In this document: in pieces, positions 1-7,757 of the stretch
How the letters are laid out: every line of letters starts with the position of its first letter
Numbering within the stretch: the first letter of the stretch is position 1
NCBI RefSeq assembly: GCF_008642335.1
Contig: NZ_CP029191.1
Span: 3,348,001 to 3,412,000 of the forward strand
Length of the DNA: 64,000 nucleotides
Reading direction: 5' to 3'
Source of the DNA: Streptomyces venezuelae
GTDB taxonomy: Bacteria > Actinomycetota > Actinomycetes > Streptomycetales > Streptomycetaceae
Translations under genes and position numbers: made by a program
The notes under the pieces: model-generated
Seen by the model: only the letters and a program-made list of their open reading frames with translations
The model's database searches: none
Told to the model about the DNA's origin: nothing

Positions 1-711
1 GGACTCCTGGACGAGTTCGGAGGGGCGCCCCGGCGGCAGCAGCCCGGCCGCCGTCACCATGCCGGCCACCGGGGTGCGCAGCTCGTGCGCGATGTTCGCC
101 GTCACCTCGCGCTCGGCCTGCAGCCGGGCCGCGAGCGCGTCGGCCATGGTGTTCACGGCGGACGCCAACTGAGTGATCTCGTCCTTGCCGCGCAGCGGCA
201 GCCGCGCCGTCAGATCGCCCTCCGCGATGCGCTGCGCCGCCCCGGCCTTGGTCCTGAGCCGCCGTCCGAGCCTGGTGGCGACGAGCAGCCCGGCGGCACA
301 GGCGAGCGCGGTCCCGAACCCGCCCGAGATCCACAGCACCCGGTCCAGGTCCCGTACGGTCTCCGCCTCCCTGTCGTAGGGCCGCTTCAGCGCGATGACC
401 TCCTTGCCGTACTTGGTGGCCGCCCACAGCTGCGGAATGCGCCCGGTCCGGTCCAGATAGACGCCCCACCGCCCGTTCGCCACGGCCCCGGCGAGCGGCC
501 CCGGCAGGTCGACGGGGTCGATGAGCGTACGGTCCCCGTCGACCCCGGCCGCGTGGTCCTGCACGGCGGTCTGCAGCCGGTCCCCGATCTGGCTGCGCGC
601 ACCCGCGTACTGCGCCTCGACGGTGCGGTGGTGGACGAGCAGCCCCATCACGACGGACACCAGCGCGGCGGTGCCCGCGATGGCGATACCGATCTTGGTA
701 CGAAGTCCCAT
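1..711 (-). CDS. Sensor histidine kinase, N-terminal part (runs off the window start)
   Basis: Membrane sensor kinase of a two-component system; only the first 237 codons lie in the window. A first membrane helix occupies about residues 7-26, followed by an extracytoplasmic domain of about 100 residues and a second helix near residues 128-148. A HAMP region follows and then the dimerisation box ANIAHELRTP, with the phospho-accepting His near residue 206. The ATPase domain and any response regulator lie outside the window. It sits 22 bp downstream of a lipoprotein gene, so the two are probably co-transcribed. Signal and target are unknown. Confidence 0.85.
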   Translation of the reverse strand, partial: MGLRTKIGIAIAGTAALVSVVMGLLVHHRTVEAQYAGARSQIGDRLQTAVQDHAAGVDGDRTLIDPVDLPGPLAGAVANGRWGVYLDRTGRIPQLWAATKYGKEVIALKRPYDREAETVRDLDRVLWISGGFGTALACAAGLLVATRLGRRLRTKAGAAQRIAEGDLTARLPLRGKDEITQLASAVNTMADALAARLQAEREVTANIAHELRTPVAGMVTAAGLLPPGRPSELVQES

Positions 712-733
712 GCCGTTCCCGTTCCCCGCACCC

Positions 734-1186
734 TCAGACGTCCGGGATCGACAGCCGGATCCCCTGGAACTGCACGTTCACCGCCGCCGCGGGAAGGCTC
801 TCCGGCTTCTTCGGTTCGACGGTCGCCCGCCGGTAGTACGCCATCCGCTCCTGCTGTTCGAGCCCGCTGAGCGTCAGCGTCGCGTCGTACGGATCGTCGG
901 AGCACCTGGACCTGCACCAGGGCCCGCCGAGCTTCCCGGTGGCCCGCGCGGTCGGCCCGCCCCAGTCCCGCCAGCTCAACTGCGAGACCACGACGTACTC
1001 GGTGAGCTGAGCCGACGTCGGCTGCTGCAACGCGACACCGGCCGCGTCCGCGATGTAGACGGGCCCCGCCACCCGCGAAGGCTGCAACGCGGGCCCCTCC
1101 ACATACAGCCCCCGAGGCTCGGCGACACACCCGCCAAGGGCCAGCACGGCAGCGAACGCGACGGAAACCCGCAAAGGGGACAGCAT
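734..1186 (-). CDS. Small lipoprotein next to a sensor kinase
   Basis: A 150-residue secreted lipoprotein. The signal peptide ends in the lipobox LGGC, with the acylated Cys near residue 20. The mature part has no domain I recognise; it contains a CRSRC pair near its middle. Spacing of 22 bp to the kinase gene suggests one operon, so it may modulate that kinase. This recalls the lipoprotein CseA of the sigE-cseABC system, but the gene order here differs, so I do not assign that name. No clear Shine-Dalgarno precedes the ATG. Confidence 0.7.
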   Translation of the reverse strand: MLSPLRVSVAFAAVLALGGCVAEPRGLYVEGPALQPSRVAGPVYIADAAGVALQQPTSAQLTEYVVVSQLSWRDWGGPTARATGKLGGPWCRSRCSDDPYDATLTLSGLEQQERMAYYRRATVEPKKPESLPAAAVNVQFQGIRLSIPDV

Positions 1187-1215
1187 GGATCAAATGTATC
1201 CAGCGAGACGCACAT

Positions 1216-1241
1216 CACACGTGGAGAGCAACCACACGTGG
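1216..1241. promoter_or_regulatory. Direct repeat CACACGTGG upstream of the lipoprotein-kinase operon
   Basis: CACACGTGG occurs twice, 17 bp apart, 30-55 bp before the lipoprotein start. The position suits a regulator binding site, but no known consensus is matched. Confidence 0.25.
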
Positions 1242-1270
1242 TGAACCGGGGGCGGTGGCGGCAACGCAAA

Positions 1271-1303
1271 GATCCCGCCCAGTTCGATGAACTGGACGGG
1301 ATC
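1271..1303 (-). terminator. Terminator downstream of tRNA-Ala
   Basis: A near-perfect inverted repeat (GATCCCG.CCAGTTC against GAACTGG.CGGGATC, 3-base loop). On the minus strand it is followed by TTTG, 10 bp past the 3' end of tRNA-Ala. This is a typical intrinsic terminator for the tRNA transcript. Confidence 0.75.
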
Positions 1304-1313
1304 TCATGTGCAG

Positions 1314-1387
1314 TGGACCTGTGGGGATTTGAACCCCAGACCCCCTCGATGCGAACGAGGTGCGCTACCAGACTGCGCCACAGGCCC
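1314..1387 (-). tRNA. tRNA-Ala (anticodon CGC)
   Basis: 74-nt cloverleaf on the minus strand. The acceptor stem GGGCCTG pairs with CAGGTCC (one G-U pair), with discriminator A and no encoded CCA. The anticodon stem CCTCG/CGAGG encloses the loop TTCGCAT, giving anticodon CGC for the Ala codon GCG. The T-arm carries GTTCAAATC. A hairpin terminator follows. Confidence 0.95.
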
Positions 1388-1473
1388 TTGCAACGAGTGA
1401 AACTCTAGCATCCCGATCGGGGTGCTTGGAAATCCGTTCCTGGCTGGTCAGCCCAGGGGGACCCCTCGATCCC

Positions 1474-2679
1474 TCACTCGTTCGCCGCGCGCGGCCGGTC
1501 GCCGTCCTCGTACTGGTCGAAGAGCGGCGTGCGGCCGCGCTCGCGGGCCCGCCGCGCGGACGCCGCCCGGCGCTTGTCGCTGCGGCCGCCGGCGGCGTCG
1601 GAGCCGTCGGCCGCGTCGATGTCGCCGCGACCCGCCTCGCGTTCGGCCGCGGGCTCGGCGGTCGGTTCCGCCGTGCTGGAGCGGGCCGCGCTCCACGCGT
1701 CGGGCGCGCCCAGGTCGACGCTGCCGGTGGCGCGCGGGGCGACGGGCGCGGTCACGTACGTCGGCAGCGGGACCGGGACCGGGTCCCAGCTGTCGCCGCG
1801 CCCGGGGCCGCGCTGCCGCTCGCGCTGCTGGTCGACCCACTCGGCGTGGTCGGTCTGCTCGACGAGGGCGCGGCGGTCCGCGGCGAGCGCCGAGAGACCG
1901 GTCTCCGTCTCGGACGCCGGGCCCTCCTCCGCCGTCTCGTCGGCCGTCGGCTCCGCCGGCCTGCGCCGGGGCTGCCGCTCGCGGAGCCGCTGCGCCGCGA
2001 CCTCGGCCCTGCGCCGGTCCATCGTGTACGTGAAGCGGCGCCGTTCCTGGCCGCGCAGATAGACGATGTACGCGCTCAGGAGCACGGCGGGCACGGCGGG
2101 CGCCCACAGGAAGGCGAGCCCGCCGACCGCGGCGACGATCGTGCCGATGGTGAAGGCGAGGAAGAGGAGGACCGTCGTACGGCGGCGGCGGGCGAGCACC
2201 TTGGTGCGCCGGGCACGCGCGGCGGCCTCGGCCGACGCGGCGCGCTGCGCGGGTGTCTCGCGGGACGGCGCGCCGGTCGCGGGCGCGGGTTCACGCCTCC
2301 GCTGCCGTACGGGCTCCCGCTCGCGCACGGGTGCGCGCTCACGTTCGGGTTCTCGCGCGGGTTCTCGCTCCCGCTCCCGTCCGGGATCCCGTTCGAGCCC
2401 GCGCTCGGTCAGGGGCGCGACGAAGGACCGGACGTCCACCGAGCCGGTGATGCCGTCCGGATCGTCGTGCGACTCCCCTTCCTCGGGCGAGCGCGCTTGC
2501 AGGTCCTTGGCGTATCGGCGCTCCATCCCCGCCCGTCCGGACAGCAGCCGGATGGCGGTGCTGAAGCGTTCCGTCGGACGGGCTTCGTTCAGCTCGTCCT
2601 GCCTACGGAGCCACATCGGCACCAAGTAGGCGGCCCAGGCCCCGACGATGACTGCGTAGATGAGGCCGCTGCTGCTCAC
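1474..2679 (-). CDS. Conserved actinobacterial membrane protein, low-complexity charged tail
   Basis: About 400 residues, function unknown. One membrane helix (GLIYAVIVGAWAAYLVPMW) lies at the extreme N-terminus. A second, longer hydrophobic pair comes after about residue 180, around the segment that begins TTVLLFLAF. The regions between and after are rich in Arg, Glu and Pro and probably disordered, with REPERE-type repeats. No enzyme motif is visible. The start is uncertain: in-frame GTG codons lie at 2679 and 2685 and an ATG at 2712, none with a Shine-Dalgarno. A TACCGT -10-like hexamer ends 7 bases before 2679, compatible with leaderless initiation there. Confidence 0.7.
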   Translation of the reverse strand: MSSSGLIYAVIVGAWAAYLVPMWLRRQDELNEARPTERFSTAIRLLSGRAGMERRYAKDLQARSPEEGESHDDPDGITGSVDVRSFVAPLTERGLERDPGREREREPAREPERERAPVREREPVRQRRREPAPATGAPSRETPAQRAASAEAAARARRTKVLARRRRTTVLLFLAFTIGTIVAAVGGLAFLWAPAVPAVLLSAYIVYLRGQERRRFTYTMDRRRAEVAAQRLRERQPRRRPAEPTADETAEEGPASETETGLSALAADRRALVEQTDHAEWVDQQRERQRGPGRGDSWDPVPVPLPTYVTAPVAPRATGSVDLGAPDAWSAARSSTAEPTAEPAAEREAGRGDIDAADGSDAAGGRSDKRRAASARRARERGRTPLFDQYEDGDRPRAANE

Positions 2680-2926
2680 GCTCACACGGTAGAGGGGTTT
2701 GTGTGAGGCCATCTGCCAATTGCGCCGGTGTGTCGCACGATCTGGCTGATATCTCGAACTTTTTTTGTGACTGGTGCGATCAACCGGCCGCCGAGAGCGG
2801 GAAATTAATGCCTGAGACAAGTCTCATACGCGCCTCAGACGGTCGTTCGGAGTTCAATTTCGAACACTTATTTCATTTCCCGGGGTCGAGAACCGGCCGA
2901 GGCGGTGCACAGGTCCGGACCAGCCC

Positions 2927-3550
2927 CTACGCCGTCCTGCGAGGTCGCGCCTCGTGCCAGCGGCGCACCAGACCCTCCGGCACCTCTTCGGCCGTGAGTG
3001 CGAAGACGAGGTGATCGCGCCACGCTCCGTCAATGTGCAGATACCGCGGGCGAAGACCCTCCTCGCGGAATCCGAGTTTCTCCACGACCCGTCGGCTCGG
3101 TGTGTTCTCGGGGCGAATACAGACCTCGATACGGTGCAGCCCGACCGAACGGAAGCAGTGGTCCACGGCGAGCGCGACGGCGGTCGGCATGACCCCGCGA
3201 CCCGCGACGGACCGGTCGACCCAGTAGCCGACGTGGCCCGAGCACATCGAGCCCCAGGTGATCCCGGCGACCGTCAGCTGTCCGACGAGGCGGCCCTGGT
3301 ACTCGACGACGAAGGGCAGCATCCGGCCCGCGTTGGCCTCGGCGCGCAGATGGCGGACCATCTGCCGGTAGGTGGGGCGGTGCACGATCGGGCCGCTCGG
3401 GGTGGGCGGCGGAATCGTGGCCTCCCAGGGGCGCAGCCAGTCCCGGTTGCGCCGGTTGACCTCGCGCCAGGCCCGCTGGTCGCGCATCTTTATGGGACGG
3501 AGGGCGATGTCGCCGTCCGTCAGCTCGACGGGCCAGGAGGAGCCGTTCAG
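2927..3550 (-). CDS. GNAT acetyltransferase of the RimJ/RimL type, probable CTG start
   Basis: Predicted N-acetyltransferase, probably acting on a protein N-terminus or a small amine. The acetyl-CoA-binding region is visible (VDRSVAGRGVMPTAVA) as is the late motif ENTPSRRVVEKLGF. The first ATG (3487) would cut off the first beta strand (DIALRPI), which is encoded upstream in frame. No ATG, GTG or TTG lies between. The only reasonable start is CTG at 3550, which overlaps the mog stop codon (CTGA) and is preceded by a GGGGGG tract 7 bases away. The gene is thus the last of the galU-moeA-moaC-mog run and translationally coupled to mog. Confidence 0.8.
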   Translation of the reverse strand: MNGSSWPVELTDGDIALRPIKMRDQRAWREVNRRNRDWLRPWEATIPPPTPSGPIVHRPTYRQMVRHLRAEANAGRMLPFVVEYQGRLVGQLTVAGITWGSMCSGHVGYWVDRSVAGRGVMPTAVALAVDHCFRSVGLHRIEVCIRPENTPSRRVVEKLGFREEGLRPRYLHIDGAWRDHLVFALTAEEVPEGLVRRWHEARPRRTA

Positions 3551-4089
3551 CTCGCACCCCCCGGCGGGCCGGGATGGTCGCCGCCGCGCAGCTGGTCGAC
3601 GGCGTGCTTCAGAAGCGGCTCCAGGACGGCGAGACCGTCGCGTACGCCTCCGGTGGAGCCCGGCAGGTTCACGATGAGCGTTCCGCGCGCGACCCCGGCC
3701 AGTCCCCGCGAGAGGACGGCCGTGGGGACCTTCTCCCTGCCGTACGCCCGGATCGCCTCGCCGATGCCCGGCACCTCGTGGTCGATGACGCGGCGGGTGG
3801 CCTCGGGGGTGCGGTCGGTGGGCGAGATGCCGGTGCCGCCGGTGGTCAGGATGACGTCGTAGCCGGCCTCGGCGCCCGCGCGCAGGGCCTCTTCGACGGG
3901 GTCGCCGTCGGGGACGACCTGCGGTCCGTCGACGGCGAAGCCGAGCGCGGTCAGGCCCTCGGCGAGGATCGGGCCGCCCTTGTCGGCGTAGACCCCGGCG
4001 GCGGCACGGTTGGAGGCGGTCACGACGAGCGCGCTGTACGGCGCGGGCAGCGCGCCGCCGGCCGACGTGTCGAGATCCTGACCGCTCAT
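3547..4089 (-). CDS. mog: Molybdopterin adenylyltransferase (MogA/MoaB family)
   Basis: 180-residue enzyme that adenylates molybdopterin before molybdenum insertion. The family signature TTGGTGISPTDRTPEAT lies near residues 84-100, and the later NLPGSTGGVRD loop is also typical. Length matches stand-alone MoaB/MogA proteins. Its ATG overlaps the moaC stop (ATGA) and its stop overlaps the next gene, so translation is coupled on both sides. The product acts with MoeA, encoded two genes upstream. Confidence 0.93.
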   Translation of the reverse strand: MSGQDLDTSAGGALPAPYSALVVTASNRAAAGVYADKGGPILAEGLTALGFAVDGPQVVPDGDPVEEALRAGAEAGYDVILTTGGTGISPTDRTPEATRRVIDHEVPGIGEAIRAYGREKVPTAVLSRGLAGVARGTLIVNLPGSTGGVRDGLAVLEPLLKHAVDQLRGGDHPGPPGGAS

Positions 4090-4622
4090 GCCTGCTCCCC
4101 GGACGGCTCGTCGTCGCGCTGCCAGTGCCCGGACTTGCCGCCGGTCTTCTCCTCGACCCGTACGTCCGTGATGACCGCGCCCTTGTCGACGGCCTTGACC
4201 ATGTCGACGACGGTGAGGGCGGCGACGCTCACCGCGGTGAGGGCCTCCATCTCGACGCCCGTACGGTCGGTCGTCTTCACGGTGGCGAGGATCTCCACGG
4301 CGTCGTCCGCCACGGAGAGGTCGAGCTTCACTCCGGAGACGGCCAGCGGGTGGCAGAGCGGGATCAGGTCCGGGGTGCGCTTGGCCCCCATGATCCCCGC
4401 GATCCGCGCGGTCGCCAGGGCGTCTCCCTTGGGCACGCCCTCGCCGCGCAGCAGCTCGATCACGCGCGGGGAGACCAGGACGCGGCCGCTGGCGCGGGCG
4501 GTGCGCGCCGTGACGTCCTTGGCGGACACGTCGACCATGCGGGCGGCGCCCGCTTCGTCGATGTGGGTCAGTCGCTGCTGCTCAGGGGCTCCGGGGGTGT
4601 TCCCCCGGGAAATCGCGGTCAT
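4086..4622 (-). CDS. moaC: Cyclic pyranopterin monophosphate synthase MoaC
   Basis: Second step of molybdenum cofactor synthesis. Conserved blocks: LTHIDEAGAARMVDVS, the substrate-binding PLCHPLA and GVEMEALTAVSVAALTVVDM, and KAVDKG near the C-terminus. The ORF is open further upstream to 4685, but the ATG at 4622 begins just before the conserved part. 178 residues fits the family. Four-base overlap with mog. Confidence 0.95.
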   Translation of the reverse strand: MTAISRGNTPGAPEQQRLTHIDEAGAARMVDVSAKDVTARTARASGRVLVSPRVIELLRGEGVPKGDALATARIAGIMGAKRTPDLIPLCHPLAVSGVKLDLSVADDAVEILATVKTTDRTGVEMEALTAVSVAALTVVDMVKAVDKGAVITDVRVEEKTGGKSGHWQRDDEPSGEQA

Positions 4623-4706
4623 GTGCTTGGCGCTCCCGGTCCGGGCCCCGCGCGGTGCGGCGCGCGGGCCTGTTGTGCGCGACACGGTACCGCGCGGGCG
4701 GCCTTC

Positions 4707-6041
4707 TCAGCCGAGCAGGACCACCTCGACGTCCGCTGCGGGCTCGACGGAAGTGGTGTCCTCAGGGATGACGATCAGCGCGTCCGCGTGCGCGAGGGCG
4801 GCGATCAGATGCGATCCCGAGCCCCCGACGGGTGTCACGCGGCCCGCCTCGGCGTCGTACTTCCCGCGGAGGAACTGCCGGCGTCCCTCGGGGGAGGACA
4901 GGGGCTTGTCCGAGAGGAGCTGCGCGCGCGTGGTGGTCCTGTGCACCTCGGGCAGGCCCATGAGGGTGCGGATCGCGGGGCGCACGAAGAGCTCGAAGGA
5001 GACGTACGAGGAGACCGGGTTGCCCGGCAGCGCGAGCAGCGGTGTGTGGTCGGGGCCGATGGAGCCGAAGCCCTGGGGCTTGCCGGGCTGCATGGCGATC
5101 TTCCGGAACTCGACGCCGCTGCCCGCCCCGATGCCGTCCTCGGCGTCGGGGTCTCCGATGGCGGACAGGGCTTCCTTCACGACGTCGTACGCCCCCACGC
5201 TGACGCCGCCCGTGGTGACGATGAGGTCGGCGCGGATCAGCTGGTCCTCGATGGTGGAGCGCAGCGTCTCGGCGTCGTCGGCGACGGCACCCACGCGGTA
5301 GGCGATGGCTCCGGCGTCGCGGGCCGCGGCGGTGAGGGCGAAGCTGTTGGAGTCGTAGATCTGGCCGTCCACCAACTGTTCGCCCGGCTGGATCAGTTCG
5401 CTGCCGGTGGACATGACGACCACGCGCGGGCGGGGGCGCACCTTCACCGTGCCGCGGCCGATCGCGGCCAGCAGGGCGATCTGCGGGGGGCCGAGGACGG
5501 CGCCCGCGGCCAGCGCGCGGTCGCCCGCCTGGACGTCGCTGCCGCGTGCCCGCACATGCGCGCGTGCCGCGGCGGGTCGGTGCACGCGGACCTCGCCCGA
5601 CGCGCCCTCAGGGGCGGCGCTGTGGGCGCGCATTCCGGAGACGGGGCCCTCGCCGAGGCCTCCGTCGGTCCACTCCACGGGGACGACGGCCTCGGCGCCC
5701 GGCGGCAGCGGGGCGCCGGTCATGATGCGGGCGGCCTCGCCGGGGCCGACGGTGGGCTGTGCGCCCGCGCCCGCGGCCACGTCGCCGACGACCGTGAGGA
5801 CGGCGGGGAACTCCTCGCTCGCGCCCGCGACGTCGGCGACCCGTACCGCGTACCCGTCCATGGAGCTGTTGTCGAAGGGCGGCAGCGAGACGGGCACCGT
5901 CACGTCCTCGACCAGGACGCAGCCCTGCGCGTCCAGGAGTTGGAGCTCGATGGGTTCGAGCGGGCGGACGGCTTCGAGGATGTCGTCCAGATGCTCCTCC
6001 ACCGACCAGAACGTGTTCTGGCCGGTGGGCGGTGTCGTCAT
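4707..6041 (-). CDS. moeA: Molybdopterin molybdenumtransferase MoeA
   Basis: 444 residues, standard for MoeA. It inserts molybdate into adenylylated molybdopterin. Visible signatures: PFDNSSMDGYAVR near residue 50, MTGAPLPPGAEAVVP, the MoaB-like domain with VMSTGSEL and VTTGGVSVGAYD, and LALPGNPVSS. The open frame extends to 6176 inside galU, but the ATG at 6041 comes 16 bp after the galU stop and just before the conserved region. It lies between galU and moaC in one leftward run. Confidence 0.95.
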   Translation of the reverse strand: MTTPPTGQNTFWSVEEHLDDILEAVRPLEPIELQLLDAQGCVLVEDVTVPVSLPPFDNSSMDGYAVRVADVAGASEEFPAVLTVVGDVAAGAGAQPTVGPGEAARIMTGAPLPPGAEAVVPVEWTDGGLGEGPVSGMRAHSAAPEGASGEVRVHRPAAARAHVRARGSDVQAGDRALAAGAVLGPPQIALLAAIGRGTVKVRPRPRVVVMSTGSELIQPGEQLVDGQIYDSNSFALTAAARDAGAIAYRVGAVADDAETLRSTIEDQLIRADLIVTTGGVSVGAYDVVKEALSAIGDPDAEDGIGAGSGVEFRKIAMQPGKPQGFGSIGPDHTPLLALPGNPVSSYVSFELFVRPAIRTLMGLPEVHRTTTRAQLLSDKPLSSPEGRRQFLRGKYDAEAGRVTPVGGSGSHLIAALAHADALIVIPEDTTSVEPAADVEVVLLG

Positions 6042-6057
6042 GCTGCTGCTCAAAGTG

Positions 6058-6969
6058 CTACATCTCCTCGGTGACGTAACTGCGAAGCCAGGACTGGAAG
6101 TCCGGTCCCAGATCTTCACGTTCGCACGCGAGTCTGACAATGGCACGCAGATAGTCGCCGCGGTCGCCGGTGTCATAGCGGCGGCCCGTGAAGACGACGC
6201 CGTGCACCGGGCCGCCGACCTTCTCGTCCGCCGCGAGCTGCTGCAGGGCGTCGGTGAGCTGGATCTCGCCGCCGCGGCCCGGCTCGGTCTTGCGCAGTAT
6301 GCCGAAGACGGCGGGGTCGAGTACGTAGCGCCCGATGATCGCGTAGTTCGACGGGGCGTCGGCGACGTCGGGCTTCTCGACCAGGTCGGTGACCTTGACG
6401 ACGTCGCCGTCCTCGGTGGCGTCGACGGCGGCGCAGCCGTAGAGGTGGATCTGCTCGGGGGCGACCTCCATGAGGGCGATGACGCTGCCGCCGTGCCTCT
6501 CCTGGATCTCGACCATGCGGGCGAGCAGGGGGTCGCGCGGATCGATCAGGTCGTCGCCGAGGAGCACGGCGAACGGCTCGTTGCCGACATGCGGAGCGGC
6601 GCACAGGACGGCGTGACCGAGCCCCCTGGGGTCGCCCTGGCGGACGTAGTGCATCGTCGCGAGGTCGCTGGACTCCTGGACCTTGGCGAGGCGTGCTTCG
6701 TCGCCCTTCTTCAGGAGGGCCGACTCCAGTTCGTAGTTGCGGTCGAAGTGGTCCTCCAGCGGGCGCTTGTTGCGGCCCGTGATCATGAGGACGTCGTCGA
6801 GACCCGCGGAGACGGCCTCCTCGACCACGTACTGGATCGCCGGCTTGTCGACGACCGGCAGCATCTCCTTCGGCGTGGCCTTGGTGGCCGGCAGGAAGCG
6901 CGTGCCGAGACCTGCGGCAGGGATGACCGCCTTGGTGATCCGGCCGTGGGGGGGGTGAGACTCAGTCAT
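6058..6969 (-). CDS. galU: UTP-glucose-1-phosphate uridylyltransferase
   Basis: Makes UDP-glucose for cell-wall and storage polysaccharides. 303 residues. The nucleotidyltransferase signature AVIPAAGLGTRFLPATKA is at the N-terminus, followed by KEMLPVVDKPAIQY; VEKP and GGEIQLTDAL are later family motifs. The start at 6969 is chosen because upstream codons in the same frame read through the divergent cyclo-ligase gene. First gene of the run with the molybdopterin genes. Confidence 0.95.
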   Translation of the reverse strand: MTESHPPHGRITKAVIPAAGLGTRFLPATKATPKEMLPVVDKPAIQYVVEEAVSAGLDDVLMITGRNKRPLEDHFDRNYELESALLKKGDEARLAKVQESSDLATMHYVRQGDPRGLGHAVLCAAPHVGNEPFAVLLGDDLIDPRDPLLARMVEIQERHGGSVIALMEVAPEQIHLYGCAAVDATEDGDVVKVTDLVEKPDVADAPSNYAIIGRYVLDPAVFGILRKTEPGRGGEIQLTDALQQLAADEKVGGPVHGVVFTGRRYDTGDRGDYLRAIVRLACEREDLGPDFQSWLRSYVTEEM

Positions 6970-7062
6970 GCCGTCACCATATCCGGTGCGTATGTGTGGA
7001 ATCTGTGGGTCCGGCTTATTCGTCGGCATATGCGCCGACCAGGAAGGAATTGTGAGATCCCC

Positions 7063-7686
7063 ATGAACGGAACCAGCGGTACCGAGGCCGACGGACAGCC
7101 AACCAAGCGCTCGTTGCGACGAGGCTTCCTCACGGTGAGAAGCGGGTTGACTGAGGATGACGCGCGGAAGGCGGCCGCGGTTCTCGCCGACCGCGCGCTC
7201 GACCTGCCGGAGCTCGCCGACGCGCGGACCGTCGCCGCGTACGTGTCCGTGGGCGGCGAACCCGGCACCGGTCCCCTGCTCGACGCCCTCCACGCGCGCG
7301 GGACCCGCGTCCTGCTGCCGGTACTGCTCCCGGACAACGACCTGGACTGGGGCGCGTACGACGGGGCCCGCTCCCTGACCCGCGTACAACATCCCGGGAA
7401 GATGGCCCTCTTGGAGCCGTCAGGGCCGCGCCTCGGGCCGGACGCCGTCCTGGAGGCGGACGCCGTGCTGCTCCCCGGCCTCGCCGTGGACGCGCGCGGG
7501 ATGCGGCTCGGGCGGGGCGGCGGATCGTACGACCGCGTCCTCACGCGGCTGGAGCGCGCGGCCGCCGATCCCGCGCTCGTGGTGCTCCTGTACGACTCCG
7601 AAGTCGTCGCGCACCTCCCCGACGAGGAGCACGACCGGCCGGTGCACGCCGTCGTGTCGCCGTCGGGGGCACGACGGTTCTGCTGA
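7063..7686 (+). CDS. 5-formyltetrahydrofolate cyclo-ligase family protein
   Basis: 207 residues. Converts 5-formyl-THF to 5,10-methenyl-THF with ATP. The GRGGGSYDR motif, which binds ATP and magnesium, lies near residue 150; the N-terminal R..R basic patch and AAYVSVGGEPGT are also typical. The ATG at 7063 is preceded by AGGAAGG about 15 bases upstream, rather distant. Divergent from galU with about 93 bp between starts. Confidence 0.9.
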   Translation: MNGTSGTEADGQPTKRSLRRGFLTVRSGLTEDDARKAAAVLADRALDLPELADARTVAAYVSVGGEPGTGPLLDALHARGTRVLLPVLLPDNDLDWGAYDGARSLTRVQHPGKMALLEPSGPRLGPDAVLEADAVLLPGLAVDARGMRLGRGGGSYDRVLTRLERAAADPALVVLLYDSEVVAHLPDEEHDRPVHAVVSPSGARRFC

Positions 7687-7700
7687 GCACCGGTATTGCC

Positions 7701-7736
7701 GAAAGGGCCCTCCACGCGTGCGTGGAGGGCCCTTTC
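7701..7736. terminator. Bidirectional terminator between convergent genes
   Basis: A perfect 17-bp inverted repeat (GAAAGGGCCCTCCACGC, 2-base loop, then its complement) lies between the cyclo-ligase stop and the acylase stop. The arms end in A and T tracts on either side, so it can stop transcription in both directions. Confidence 0.9.
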
Positions 7737-7757
7737 AGGATGTGCCGTACCCGGTCC

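Noticed and set aside
734..1186. Identity of the lipoprotein with CseA of the sigE-cseABC system
   Set aside because: The kinase follows directly with no response regulator between, and the sigE gene is absent; similarity is only positional.
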